From positions 372,001 to 436,000 of the forward strand of contig JABYQU010000025.1 of assembly GCA_022264855.1 (NCBI GenBank): 64,000 bases of DNA, written 5' to 3'. Below, piece by piece: positions 1 to 10,917 of this stretch. The notes under the pieces were generated by a model that did not search any database, was not told where the DNA came from, and saw only the letters and a program-made list of their open reading frames with translations. The stretch comes from Lenzites betulinus (lineage: Eukaryota; Basidiomycota; Agaricomycetes; Polyporales; Polyporaceae). The first letter of the stretch is position 1; each line of letters opens with the position of its first letter. A program made the translations under genes and the position numbers.

Positions 1-280
1 AAAGAGCGGATGCTAGTAGTAATCGCAGTGGAAGCCGCAGCAGTAGGATGAAGTGTCAGACGAAAAAGTTGTGGTGCAGTATAGGTGCCGCACGTGGGAG
101 CCACGCGAGCATGACGCGCCGTCGCGCCGCCCTCCACGCACTCTTTCGTCCTCCAACGCAACTCTCCCAGCCCTCCCTCCGCGCCCGCTAGACTGCTACA
201 CTATCCTTGTACTATCCTACGAAGCCCCCTAGACGACCCCACGAGACATACGCTCTCAGAAAAACGCTCTCGGTCCCGCC

Positions 281-1537
281 ATGCACGCTACGAGGATAGC
301 GCGCAACGCGACGCGTTCGATGCGCATCGTCGCGCTGCCGCTCACCCGGCCCCCCAAGCCGCTGCACGGCAACGCCGCGGGGCAGCTCACGTACTACCAC
401 TTCATCACGCCCCCTGAAAACACAAAGACGACGACGTGGGCGAAGTGGGCGGTCACGAAGGCGTCGGATCTCTGGGCCGGGTTCGGGAAGGCCCCAGAGG
501 GCCACTGGAAAGTGAGTTTGGAGTTTGCACCCCGTGCTGCGCTCGTGCCGTGTGTTCATCCCGATATGTGGCCCGTTAGCGCAGAGCATTCGTGTACGGG
601 GAACGCCTGATCGACCGCCTCGAGTTCGAGGAGCTCGCGCTCAAGTCACTCGACCCCTCCCTCGGCCCGAGTCTCTCGAGCATCGTCCACCCGTCTGCGA
701 AGGAGGAGACGGCGCCCGTGGTTTGTGCTTTCCGCCCGCTTCTCGATGGCCGTGCCAATCCGTTGACGCAGTCGCTCCTCCCCAACGGTCGATGACCCTC
801 GCTTCGCGTCTCGTTGCTACGCGTGCACGCCCGCTTTCAGCACATCCCGCTGGTGTACCCGCCCTCGGCGTGCGCGTCGCCGCTCCCGCACCTCCAAACG
901 CTGGTCGAGAAGCGCGCCCCGCGGCATAAGAAGGGCTTCGTGTTCTGGCTCGCGGTGTCCCCGCTCACCGCGCCGTTCATGATCATCCGTGAGTCCTCCC
1001 GACCCGATCGCGCACGGAGGGTTCCTAACGAACGGGGCGGCGTGCAGCGATCATCCCGAACTTCCCGTTCTTCTTCTGTATATGGCGCTCATGGTCGCAC
1101 TACCGAGGTACGCACACCACCCGACCCGCCTGGGCCTGACGCGAACGCGGGCTGACTCTGGGATAGCGTACAAGGCGTCGCACTACCTTGAGGGATTCCT
1201 GAAGCAGGGCGCCATCGCCCCACAGGCGAGCACCGCGCTCGACGCCATCTACGCAAAATACGCGCCCCAGCCCGTCTCCGCCCCCACTCCCTCAGCAGCC
1301 GTGGAGCACTCCGCGGGGAAGGAACAGCCCCCGCCCGCGTCTGAGCACGCGTCTCAGTCACCGGAGGACGAGCACGACGCGGCGGCGCACGGGGTGCAGC
1401 TGCTGCTCACGAAGGAGGCCGTGCCGGAGCTCGAGCAAGCGCTCGCCATCCCCGAGGGCTCGACGTTCGCTGCGGACGTGTACCGGGCGCTCGAGCAGGC
1501 GCGTCTGCGGCTCTCGGAGGGCGGGCGGAAGGCATAG
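281..1537 (+). CDS. Mitochondrial K+/H+ exchange-related inner membrane protein (Mit_KHE1 family)
   Basis: Five exons are inferred at 281-511, 580-720, 841-988, 1048-1107 and 1167-1537; they join in frame to 316 aa. The N-terminus is rich in Arg/Thr with few acids (MHATRIARNATRSMRIV), as in mitochondrial presequences. Residues about 77-95 read KRAFVYGERLIDRLEFEE, the conserved block of the fungal family that includes yeast YDL183C. Around residues 155-195 two hydrophobic segments (GFVFWLAVSPLTAPFMII and PNFPFFFCIW, ending RSWSHYRA) fit a membrane hairpin. The C-terminal third is acidic and Ala/Gln/Glu-rich, probably matrix-exposed. The family is linked to K+/H+ exchange across the inner mitochondrial membrane; transport by this protein is inferred from homology only. 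The start at 281 is the first ATG with a presequence. Shortest intron about 59 nt. Confidence 0.85.
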
Positions 1538-2024
1538 AGCCGCAGAGACTCAGAGCCGCGCCCGGTCGAGGGGCGCGGGCGCGGTGGAACATCTGGATTC
1601 TGGACGGTGGCGGCGCTACATGATAGACCTGTATAATTTCCGAATGCTCACCGCTCTGAGGGCGCGCTCTTACTGAATACCGAATGCGCGTGGGCTGAAT
1701 TTCGAACCTGAGTTATTGAATGAGTGGGGCGTGCGCCGGCCGGGGTAAACCCGGCATGCTGTGGTGATACCACGGACGTGCGTGCGTGCGTGCGTGCGCC
1801 GCCGCGGGGTGTGTAGATTGTACAAGCAAACAAGCCCGAGAAGAGAAGGCTACAGGGGGGTAGATGGGATGATGATAAGACCGCGACGCACCCGCGGAGA
1901 AACCCAGTGTATGCAGTGTATGTGTGTGTGTGAAGTGCGTGCAGCACGGTGCGTGGAGGGGCAGCAAGCCCCCTCCAAATCTGCCCGCCCGCCAGCCCTC
2001 GCCGGGCCCAGCGGCTCGAGGCAC
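1538..2024. other. Convergent intergenic region with short simple repeats
   Basis: This is the 3' side of both flanking genes. It holds a GTGC tetranucleotide run at about 1778-1798 and a TG run at about 1917-1932. No coding signal was seen beyond frame shadows. Confidence 0.6.
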
Positions 2025-4181
2025 TCAACCGTCCCCATCCTCGTCGCCCTCGCCCTCCTCCGCATCCGCCTCGCCCTCCTCCTCCGAATACGCCTCCCCA
2101 TCAATACTCCCGAAATCGCTCTCCGCGTCCTCGTCCTCCCTGAAATACACGACGCTCTCCAGCGGCTCGTCCCAGCGCCACGGCTCCGCGCGCGCCTCCG
2201 CCTCCCTTTCCGCGCGCCACGCCGCGCTCACTCTCTCGGCATCCACCTGCAGCGCGTCCGTGTCCGCGTCGCGCCCGCCCTCGTCGACCTCCCACCGGCG
2301 CACGCGCCGCCCCGACGCGCGCCGTGCGCCCGCGAGGCGCGCGAGCTGCCGCCCGGGCACGCCCCACACGCGCATGCTCTCGAGCGCGGGGACGATCAGG
2401 CCCGCTCTGCGCCCGCACGCGGCGGCGTTTTCCGCGTCCGCGTCTTCGTCTTCGTCTTCGTCGTTGAGATCTGCGAGCGTCGCGCGCGCCTTGCCCTTGT
2501 CCACCCCTGCGACGCCTGCGGGCGGCGCCTCCTCCTCGAGGAGCACCTCGAACGCGCCCGCGCTGAGCTGCCCGAAGTCCGCCTCGAGGCGCGTGAGGCG
2601 CGGCGACGCGGCCAGCAGCGCGCGCCAGCTGGGGAGGCTGCACTTGAGCGCGGAGACGGAGAGGCGCTCGAGCGCGGGGAACTTGGCGCGCGAGGGGGGG
2701 CCGGGGTCTGCGCGTGAGCTTGGGCCTGCGCCTGCGCCTGCGGCCGCGCTGTCGCCGCGGGCTGCATCACCTGCGCCTGCGCCATCGCCATCGCCGCCCC
2801 CATCACCGGCACGGGAGCGCGGCGTTGCCGGGGGTGGGGGTAGGGGTGGGGCGAACGGGGGGAGCGGGGGCGCGGCGAGGAACTCGACGAAGGGCGTGAA
2901 GTCCTGGTCGTCGAAGTCGAGCGCGAGCTCGAGCGCGCGCACGTGCGGCGCGTGCAGCGTGCGGAAGAGCGCGATGAGGTAGTCCGCCTCGAGGTTCGTG
3001 AGCTGCACCTCGCGCAGCTGGAGGAGCTGCACGGGGTCCGTCGAGGGCGGGAGGGGCGCGGCACCGGGCGGGGGCGGCGCGTCGGGCGGCGGGGGCGCCG
3101 CGCCCCACCATTCGATGCCGTCCGGGAGGGGGGACGCGCCCGAGGGCGAGGCGCGGGGCCCGGAAAAGAGGAGGGAGAGCCGAATAAGGTTGGGCGAGCC
3201 GTTGAGCATGTCGCGCCAGAGCGGGAAGGGCATGCGCACGTTGTCCGAGTGCAGCGCGAACTCGACGGTGGTGAGGTTGCGGAGGAAGGGCGAGCGGGAC
3301 CAGGGGAGGTTGACGCCCTGGAGGATGATGTGTTTGAGCGAGGGGAGCGAGCCGTCGAAGACGACGACGGGCGGGGGGCCGATGTGGTTGAAGAGACGCT
3401 CGGAGGTCTGCCAGTTCTGCACATGCCAGAGCTGGAGGGTGCGGAGGATGGGGGCAGAGCCGCAGGTGGAGAGGACCTCGCGGGCGAATGCTTTGCACTC
3501 GAGGTCTGCGACGATGAGGTGTAGCTCGCGCCAGCGGTGAATCTGCGGAAGGACGACGTCGAACACGGGGAGGAACTGCTTGCGGAACAAGAGGTCCTTG
3601 CGATTTTGATAATCTTCTTCGGAGCAGGTGTCGATGTATATGTCGATTGGGAGGTGTGCATTGCGGGTGAGGTAGACGCCGCCGCGGGACATGTGCGCGA
3701 GCGTGCGGAAGTGGACGGTTGTCCAGAGATGGGGCGTGTGGATGGCAACCTGGCGCCAGAACTTGCAGACATGGGAGACGAGGACCTCGAAGGTATGGAT
3801 GCCGCGGATGCGCTCGTCTGGAATGGGCTCGGAGTCGACGCCTAGCTGAAAGATGGTGGTGAGTAGTTCGACAGGGAGGGTGTGGATGGGCGACATGGAG
3901 GCATACGAGAGGGGGATGGGCATGAAGGAGGGGGAGAGGGCGCGGCGGGGCTCGAGGTGCTGGCGGGACGGGTCGCGGGGGGAGAGGGCGGGGGCTGGTC
4001 GCGGGAGGAGGGCGGGGGCAGTAGGGAGAGGCGGAGGGAGGGACGGGTGGCTGGCGGTGGGAGAACGGCACGCGCTCTCAGGCTGCCACTTCGCTTCAGA
4101 CCCCGTGACAGCTTCCACGCCCGCTCCAGCGTCCGCGAGTGCGTACCGCTCGCTGCTGGCAGCGCGCGTGCCGTAGACCAT
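2025..4181 (-). CDS. F-box protein with LRR-like C-terminal region
   Basis: A single open frame of 718 codons. The F-box-like segment MSPIHTLPVELLTTIFQLG begins at residue 96 of the longest frame and runs on through VSHVCKFWRQVAIHTPHLWT, the usual basidiomycete F-box pattern, followed by irregular leucine-rich stretches (for example SLPSLKHIILQGVNLPW, LRNLTTVEFALHS). Such proteins hold substrates for SCF ubiquitin ligases by binding Skp1 through the F-box. The last 120 residues are very acidic. The first 85 residues are Pro/Ser/Ala-rich and unlike the family, so translation more likely starts at Met 87 (about 3923) or Met 96 (about 3896). A Pro/Ala/Gly insertion near the middle (about 2700-2850) and the acidic tail are low complexity. 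The substrate is unknown. Confidence 0.85.
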   Translation of the reverse strand: MVYGTRAASSERYALADAGAGVEAVTGSEAKWQPESACRSPTASHPSLPPPLPTAPALLPRPAPALSPRDPSRQHLEPRRALSPSFMPIPLSYASMSPIHTLPVELLTTIFQLGVDSEPIPDERIRGIHTFEVLVSHVCKFWRQVAIHTPHLWTTVHFRTLAHMSRGGVYLTRNAHLPIDIYIDTCSEEDYQNRKDLLFRKQFLPVFDVVLPQIHRWRELHLIVADLECKAFAREVLSTCGSAPILRTLQLWHVQNWQTSERLFNHIGPPPVVVFDGSLPSLKHIILQGVNLPWSRSPFLRNLTTVEFALHSDNVRMPFPLWRDMLNGSPNLIRLSLLFSGPRASPSGASPLPDGIEWWGAAPPPPDAPPPPGAAPLPPSTDPVQLLQLREVQLTNLEADYLIALFRTLHAPHVRALELALDFDDQDFTPFVEFLAAPPLPPFAPPLPPPPATPRSRAGDGGGDGDGAGAGDAARGDSAAAGAGAGPSSRADPGPPSRAKFPALERLSVSALKCSLPSWRALLAASPRLTRLEADFGQLSAGAFEVLLEEEAPPAGVAGVDKGKARATLADLNDEDEDEDADAENAAACGRRAGLIVPALESMRVWGVPGRQLARLAGARRASGRRVRRWEVDEGGRDADTDALQVDAERVSAAWRAEREAEARAEPWRWDEPLESVVYFREDEDAESDFGSIDGEAYSEEEGEADAEEGEGDEDGDG

Positions 4182-7100
4182 GAATGTGCGGGCTCAACCA
4201 GGCAGCCGCGACCGACGCGGGGCTCGAGGGGCGCGAGGGGAGATGTCGGGGACGAGGACGAGGAGAGAGAGTCCCTAAATACGAGCCTTGCCGCGATCTC
4301 GATGGCCCTGCGATCTCCGATCCGCCGCCTAGCTTCTTATGGCAGCCGTCCCAACACCCCGCGGCGGCCCGGCCTCCGCGACCCCGCGCGCCTCCGAGCC
4401 TTCTTCCCGCTCCTCCTCGTCCTCTCTTCGCCCTCGCTGCAAGCCTCTTCGACCCCGCCGAGCGATCCTGCCCCGCGCCCCTACCCACTCGCCTTCTTCT
4501 GCCGTCATTTAACCGCTACTCTGCTCTCTGGTGATGCGCGTCTGCTCACTGCATCACCAGGTGTCTTCGCTTCGTGCCCCTGCTCATCCCCTCTACCCCG
4601 CTTGTCCTCATCAATCATCTCGCAGCATATGCGCGTCCCGAAGGGTTGAACGCACCTCGAGTCTTGCCGCGTCCAATGCTCTCAACAACACAGTGGCTGC
4701 TCTGTGTTATTCTCGGGCCATCTCTCGCTGTCTCGGACGGGTCGCCAAGGGTCCAAGGTACAAACAACCCTGCTCGCGCTCTTTACATACAACCATCCAC
4801 CTTCGCGAGCCCCTCCCGCATTAATGTCTTCCGCACCCGCGTACGCACACAACAGATTTATGTCATGTCCTCCAGTCATTTACGATGCCGTCCCCGCCGC
4901 TGAGTTCCATCCCCTCCGCCCCTCAATCTCCCAGCCCATCAGCCCACTGATCGATCCCCCCAAGTACGTTCTGATATCCCCTGATACACCCCGCGCGCCC
5001 TGTGCTGCGTGGCCCTCCGTCCCGCCCCGCACCCTCTTCCAGCCTCTTCCCCGCCCCATTGGCTGCCCACCTGCCTCCGCGAGGCTGCGCGGGCGCCCAC
5101 GCAAGATCTCCGTCGCCCCGCCAGATCCACGGCCGCGCGATGCGATCTCGCAGCGCCTGCAGCGCCTCGCCAGGGAGTCGCCAGAGATGGCCGCAGCGTC
5201 CCCGGATCGGAATGCACGCACGCTATTCCGCATACGCCCACTTATCCCCTCCGCTGGCACTGGCAGCTCGTGCGCACCCGCCCAGCCCAGCGCGATCGCT
5301 CTCCACCCCCGCTGCACCCGTGCCCGTCCACAAGACGGTGCGCTGGGCGTGTCGCGCGCGTGCGCGGCCGTGCCCGCTGCTCGGGCGTGACGTACATCCT
5401 GCGTCAGTCCGTCCGCTACGGAGGCCTCAGCGCTGCGTCTGCCATGCCACAGTGTCACCCGACCCGCACCCGACCCGTCGCCGTCCTCGCACGTTGCGCG
5501 AATTCCAAATACCGCGGCGCACGCTGGGGTGCTCCGCATCCCTGTGCCCCCTTCTATGTTCTGGCGATGACACGGAAGACCGGAAGACGTGCATCGCGCA
5601 TCGCATTTCACGCTGGGAGAGGAGATGGACCCACCGTGCTTGGCCGGCGCAGGTCGTGCACCCACTTGGGCGCCGCGTCCGTCCGTCGTCTCCGCACGGC
5701 GCCTTCTCGGATCCTGGGATCGCGGACTCGGACGCGCGGGGACGAGCGCGGGCGCGGCACTGTCTTCTAGGCTGGCTGGACGGCCGACCGCGCGCTGAGA
5801 TGCTTCGGGGGCGAAGTGGAAGTCTGGCACGGACCGCTGGCTAGGTCAGAGGCGTTCTAGTGCGGCGCACCCCGCACTACTCTTCATGAAATCAGGAGGC
5901 TGGGGCGGCGCTGCCGCATCATCGCGAAGCAGAGGACTCAGAGAGCTTGAGCTTTGCACGGCCTTACGCGGAGGTCCCCGCTAGTCCCCGCTACGCGTCA
6001 GTCATCCACGCCCCTCCGAGCCGGATCGCACGATTTTCCGTTCTCCCCCGGGGCTTTGGCGCACGCACCCCGAGTCGAATGTCAAATGTCCCAAGGCCCG
6101 GGCAGTGGGTGACACAGCGCCTCGCGTGCGCGGCGCCCCCGGGGTCTCTGTCAAAGTTCGGTTCGCATACCTGGGCTCGTCGGGCTCATCCGAGTACCCC
6201 AGCCTGAGTGACATTTAATTCAGCTCAGGCCCTGCGGGCCTCAGCTCAGCGAGCATCAGTATGGGGCTGCGCCACCAGGACGGGGGCCGCGGGTGTCGCC
6301 GCGCTTCGCTTCGTTTCGACGCTGGATATTCAATATTGAATATTGAATGCTGGTTCGGATTTAGATCAGTGGGATCGCTCGGGCGCGTGGGTGTTTATAT
6401 TGGTCCAGTGCGGCGGGCTGGCACGCGCTTCACTGGCAGTCTACTGCTACGCCGGACTGGGCTGGACGGGCCGTGTGCTATCGCTGCTCGGTGGTCTGCA
6501 CCGTATAGGTGAGTAGTATTTGGTATTTGCCACCTATCGACTGATGAAGCCCTCGTGGCGCGGTACAGTCCACTAGGCAGGCTCTAGAATCCCCCTGTCG
6601 CCCCGCTGGCACTGGCATCCGACAACCTCTTTAAGTCAGACAAGCTCTCAGATCCCACCGCGCAGTCGACACCTCAAAAACGATCTGCATGCGCTTAGGC
6701 TGGTACCCGGAGAGGGCGATCTGTGGCCCGCCGTCTGGCTGGCTATACACTAGTACTTCCCTCGACAAGCAAACCCAGGTAGGCCGCCGCTCGCATGCTA
6801 CGCCACCGGGTAGATTGCGCCAGCCTCGCTCGACTCGGGACTTGCCACTCGCGCGCTGGAAATGGCACGGTGCGGTACTCGTATCCGACCAGTGGCGACT
6901 CGGAGATCGTTGGGTATCTTTGGTGTGCAAGCTCGGGTCTACGCGCGTTATGGGCCCCGCTACTACCCACTACCCACTAGACGGCACGCCGACTCGGAGC
7001 TATGCCGACTGCAGTATCGTGTATGTCGGGCCCACTGGCCTCAAGCTACTGCACGCCCGTCTTACCGCTCGTGGTTTGGGATGACTCGTGAAAGTGGCGG

Positions 7101-8398
7101 GTGATTGACACGGTCGGGGAATCTCCTCGACGACAATCGCATTGCAATACCTGCGACGCTGAGCGTCGGAGTCCGCGACGTCTCCGAGTCCTTGTCGGCT
7201 GCGGGTAAACATACACCCAGGCTCCAGCAAGACGGACGCGGCAGCGAGGCCGGGGCGTATCTTCGCCACAAGCCGGTCGACGGGAGTGCCCATCGCACGC
7301 CGCCCACGGGAGAGTTGTCGATGTCTACATCAGGGACTCGCCGGGGCGTGTCCGTTGCGTCCGGGTGCGCGAAGGCGGAGATGATGTTTGTATGGACAGG
7401 TGAGCTAGCTCTGAGTCAAATGTGACAGGCTCCGGTATCGCGCGGAGTGCCAGTGTGCACCGGTGGCGCGGAGCCTTGTACTAGTACACACCTCGCTCAG
7501 GGCTTGCGAGCCCCAATGCGTTAGCTCCGTGTAGGGCAGCGTTATGGTGATGGACACGTCCGTAGGCCTGCTGCTACACGTAAATGTTTATGGTCCTATG
7601 AGTGGCCTGTAAATCATCGTGCATGTCTGTGCTGCCCTACGCCAATAGCAAGTACTGTGTTGACGTATATACGGTAGCAAAAGGCAGGACTATTAAATAT
7701 TTGATCAGAGATTCAGCTAATTTTGGGATGATCGCTTAGTCGGAGGCCAACACCATCTCATCTAGTAGTACAACATCTGGTTGGACTGGCCTCGAGGCCT
7801 CACAGGCCCCGCAACGTTCCACCTGTTCCTCAGTGACATCCTGGAGTCCTGCCTTTCACTATTGTACATACCGTCAACACCCAGAACACAGTGAACTATC
7901 TGATGCTACTAGACACACTGCACCCACCTCGAAGAGGCCTCGCCATGGCCGATCACTCTTACGGTACTTAGTATTCTATGGTTTTCTCTGTTGTATATTG
8001 TATATTGCTCATGAGGCTTCTGCACAAAGTCAGAAAGGAAGTATTTGCCCAGTGCGCTGGGAGCCATAACTTCCCAGGGCTAGCGCTCCGACTCGGCACA
8101 GGGCTAGTACTGTGTATCCATTTATCAGGTCCTAAGGGCAATCACAATGAGTGTGCATATCAGTGTTAATATATATACAACGCATTCGCCGCCGTGCGTC
8201 CAGGTTCACTGATCAGCGCCCAGCGTTTAGCACCCTATGTGACCATTAGCGAATTAGGATCTACACGTAAGGTTACACCGAGCCCGTTCCCCCTCCTCTC
8301 CCTGGCGGTGGTCTGTCATCCTCATACCCTCCAATCCGTCCACGGAGTGCCAACACACCGACACGGCGACCAGCAAGCCATCCCAGTACGCGTACACG
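4182..8398. other. About 4.2 kb without a supportable gene
   Basis: Up to about 5.8 kb the DNA is GC-rich with overlapping long frames on both strands (the longest 4880-5830, minus, 316 codons; also 4704-5390, plus). None has a recognisable domain or a convincing initiation and splice context, so they look like stop-poor chance frames. From about 5.9 to 8.2 kb the base composition drops and stops are frequent. The F-box promoter should lie in the first few hundred bases. Confidence 0.5.
6326..6343. repeat. AT-rich palindromic run
   Basis: An overlapping AATATT/ATTGAATATT palindrome stands out in GC-rich surroundings. It could extrude a small hairpin. No function can be assigned. Confidence 0.45.
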
Positions 8399-9899
8399 CT
8401 ACTGCCACCCGCCGTCTGCATTACGCACAAGGATGCGCGCGTTGTTCACGAACGCGCGTATGAGCTCGTCGAACGCGCCGCGCTCCTGCTCGGATGCGGC
8501 TGGGTCTCCGCGCTGCGCAGCCGTCGCAAGCAGGTACTCGGGCCGCGCGAGCTCCAGCTCTAACTCGTGCAGGACCTCCTGCTGTGATATGCGAGCGTCA
8601 GTAGTCCGTCACAGTGTACGAGGAGGGTGAGGGCGGGACAAGAGACGGTGCGGTAGGCGAGCAAAGGGGAAGGGGAAAATTGAGGAGGGGGAGGGCGTAC
8701 TTTGGAATTCATCCCGCTGGAAGAGGTAACCTGCGTGAGGTCGATCACGAACTCTTCGTGCGAGTACTGCATGCGATCTTTCTTGCGCGAATGCGTTGAC
8801 TGCCCCAGTGGCGGGGGCACTAGATAGTAAATTCGCGCCCGTCAGCCCTGTGTCTCAGCGCCGCTCTTGCGCCCGCCCGCTCCCAGGCCAGCACGCCATC
8901 GCGCGCGTGCCGAGGTCACAACGCCCTCCTATGCGATTCGAAAGCGGCAGCATAGCACCGAAGCGACAGCGGCAGCGAGAGCCAAGTGTAAGGGGACAAA
9001 CGCACCGGGCACCTCGAGGTTCACGCTCACCCGCCAGTCGGCGGGGCGTTTCGGGCTGTATATGTTGATGTCCGCGAGGCGGATCTTGCGCACGCACTCG
9101 CGCACTTCGCTCGTCCTCTCATCGCGCGTCACGCGCACCTTGTCGCCGTGCCCCCCGCCGTCCGACTGATAGAAGGTGTCGATGAGGTGCAGATGCTGGT
9201 ATGCGAGCGTCGACCCGGGGTGCGCGGCGGACGGCATCGTCTTGAGGGTGTTCAGCAGCTTGTTATAGTGCTGGTGTTGTTTCTGTAAGCGAGACGCGAC
9301 CGGCCGGGCGAGAGGGTGGGCGTGGGGTGAGGCGGGCGGCAGCGACGAACGGTGGCGCACGAGGACGTACTGGGGACATGTTCGATTCGAACCGGATGTC
9401 GAGCGCATTCGGCTCTAGAACTATAATGTACACAGAAAACGCGTGCGCGGGGGGGCAGGTGAGCATACGCACGTTCCGCGGATCCCCAGACAGAGGGGGG
9501 CGGGGCGACGAACGTACTGGTCTCGGTGCGCACGGGCAGCTGTAGTCGCGCGCCGGTGCCGCGGTCTTTGATGATGCCAATACGCGCCTCGACCTCGACG
9601 TTTCCCCCGAGTTCGTGGGGGCGCGTGCTGATTTGGTGGTGGATAAAGTCGGCGACGTCGCGGATAAACTCGTCTAGCGGCTCAACGCCGAGGATCGAGA
9701 GCGAGAGCGGAGGCATGGCGCCCTGCCCGAGTGTATGGCCATTTCCGTTCGACGCCATGACATTCGCGGTGGGATATGTAGACTGTGAAGTGGATGGGTG
9801 CGGGTGCGAGAGGGGGGCAGCGGCAGAAGAGGAATGTCGAGGCCGCTTGGAGGGTCGGTCGGAGTCGGAGTCAGAGGAGGGCCTCTCGCGGCCGTCCAT
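8399..9899 (-). CDS. CET1: mRNA-capping enzyme RNA 5'-triphosphatase (Cet1 type, beta subunit)
   Basis: Five exons are inferred at 9899-9518, 9420-9371, 9282-9006, 8819-8701 and 8581-8399 (336 aa). The product removes the gamma phosphate from nascent mRNA, the first step of cap formation, and acts in the nucleus with guanylyltransferase. Residues 101-107 VEVEARIG form the first metal-binding Glu strand of the triphosphate tunnel. Further family blocks are LDIRFESNMSPKQHQHYN, DKVRVTRDE, RLADINIYSPKRPADWR with VSVNLE (the second Glu strand), and KKDRMQYSHEEFVIDLTQV. The first 60 residues are Ser/Pro-rich with a basic patch (RPSKRPRHS), a likely nuclear signal. All joins are in frame. The start is the ATG just ahead of this tail; a longer upstream frame reaches 10136 but is probably 5' leader. 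Confidence 0.92.
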
Positions 9900-10917
9900 G
9901 CAGGTCGTGTGCAGAAGGAGAGATGCGAGAGGCGTAGCAGCACAAACAGGCAGAGAGGAGAGGCTGAGGGGACCGGAACAAGTACAATTGAGTGTGCGCA
10001 ATGCGGAGAGCGCAGACGAGTCCGCCCAAAACAGCCACGCTGCTTCAACGCCTGCACGTGCCAGATCTCCCTTTGCGTCGGTCCGGTCTCCCATTCCTGC
10101 ACAGTCCTCCCACTCGCCATGGCCAGACATCCGCATCGCTCGCTATCCATATTTCTGGACGCTGCACCGCTGTAGGAAACATCAAAGGTTCTGTATAGGA
10201 TGTCGGATGGTATGCAAATTTACACCGAGATCTGGATACCAGTGCCTTCGCTCGCTGACCGCCGGCCAGGCTCCGCGGGAATGCTATGCGAATCGCATGA
10301 TCATGACGCGGCTCCAGTCCGTGAACAACGGACGATATCACATCGGAGAAAGGATATGAAGACAAAAAGCCTCCCGATACCGGGCCACGCATGCGGCACT
10401 GGATGCAGCACATTGCACAAAGGCGTGCACACTGCGCGATTGATTTTTCTTTCCCGCATCCTATAGACTTGCCTCGCGTGATGCCATCGATGGTGTGTTC
10501 CCGGCATCCGCTGAGATGAATACAGGCGCGCTTGTCATGTAAGTGATTCGGTATACCTTCCATGCATCTTTCAAGGGTCTGACTTCTGGCATAGGAATAC
10601 CTCAGGTTCATCCGCATCGCTGTCAAATATGGTGATCACGCTAGGACTATATAGGGATCGCACAGCGCATTCTCCTCATAACCGTCTGCCCACACACGAC
10701 GCTCTGTTTGTGCTCCTCATCCCCATCTTCCCGCCGAACCTCTTACGAGCCGCCAGTCACTCTGATCTTCGATAGCGATAGTCGGTTCCGTCCACGCAGG
10801 CCCCAGACGTGGTCAGGCCTCAGACTTCAGGTAGTGCACACGATGTACGTACTCGAAGCTTATCACACCGTTCAGCCCATTTTCATAGTGTTTACTTTCC
10901 GCTCAGTTTCTTCCAGC
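9900..10917. other. Divergent intergenic region between CET1-type gene and HET gene
   Basis: About 1 kb between two divergent starts, so it should contain both promoters. The half next to the HET gene has an upstream in-frame ATG near 10843, not favoured as the start. No further gene was seen. Confidence 0.5.
10648..10653 (+). promoter_or_regulatory. Candidate TATA element of the HET gene
   Basis: A TATATA stretch inside CTATATAGGG lies about 270 bp before the chosen ATG. It would leave a leader of roughly 230 nt. This is a motif match only. Confidence 0.3.

Noticed and set aside
1924..2982. 352-codon plus-strand Ser/Ala-rich frame
   Set aside because: Shadow of the acidic C-terminal part of the F-box gene on the other strand.
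4880..5830. 316-codon open frame on the minus strand in the 4.2-8.4 kb gap
   Set aside because: Stop-poor GC-rich DNA gives equally long frames on the other strand here. The translation shows no domain, no ordered hydrophobic pattern and no codon bias like the neighbouring genes.
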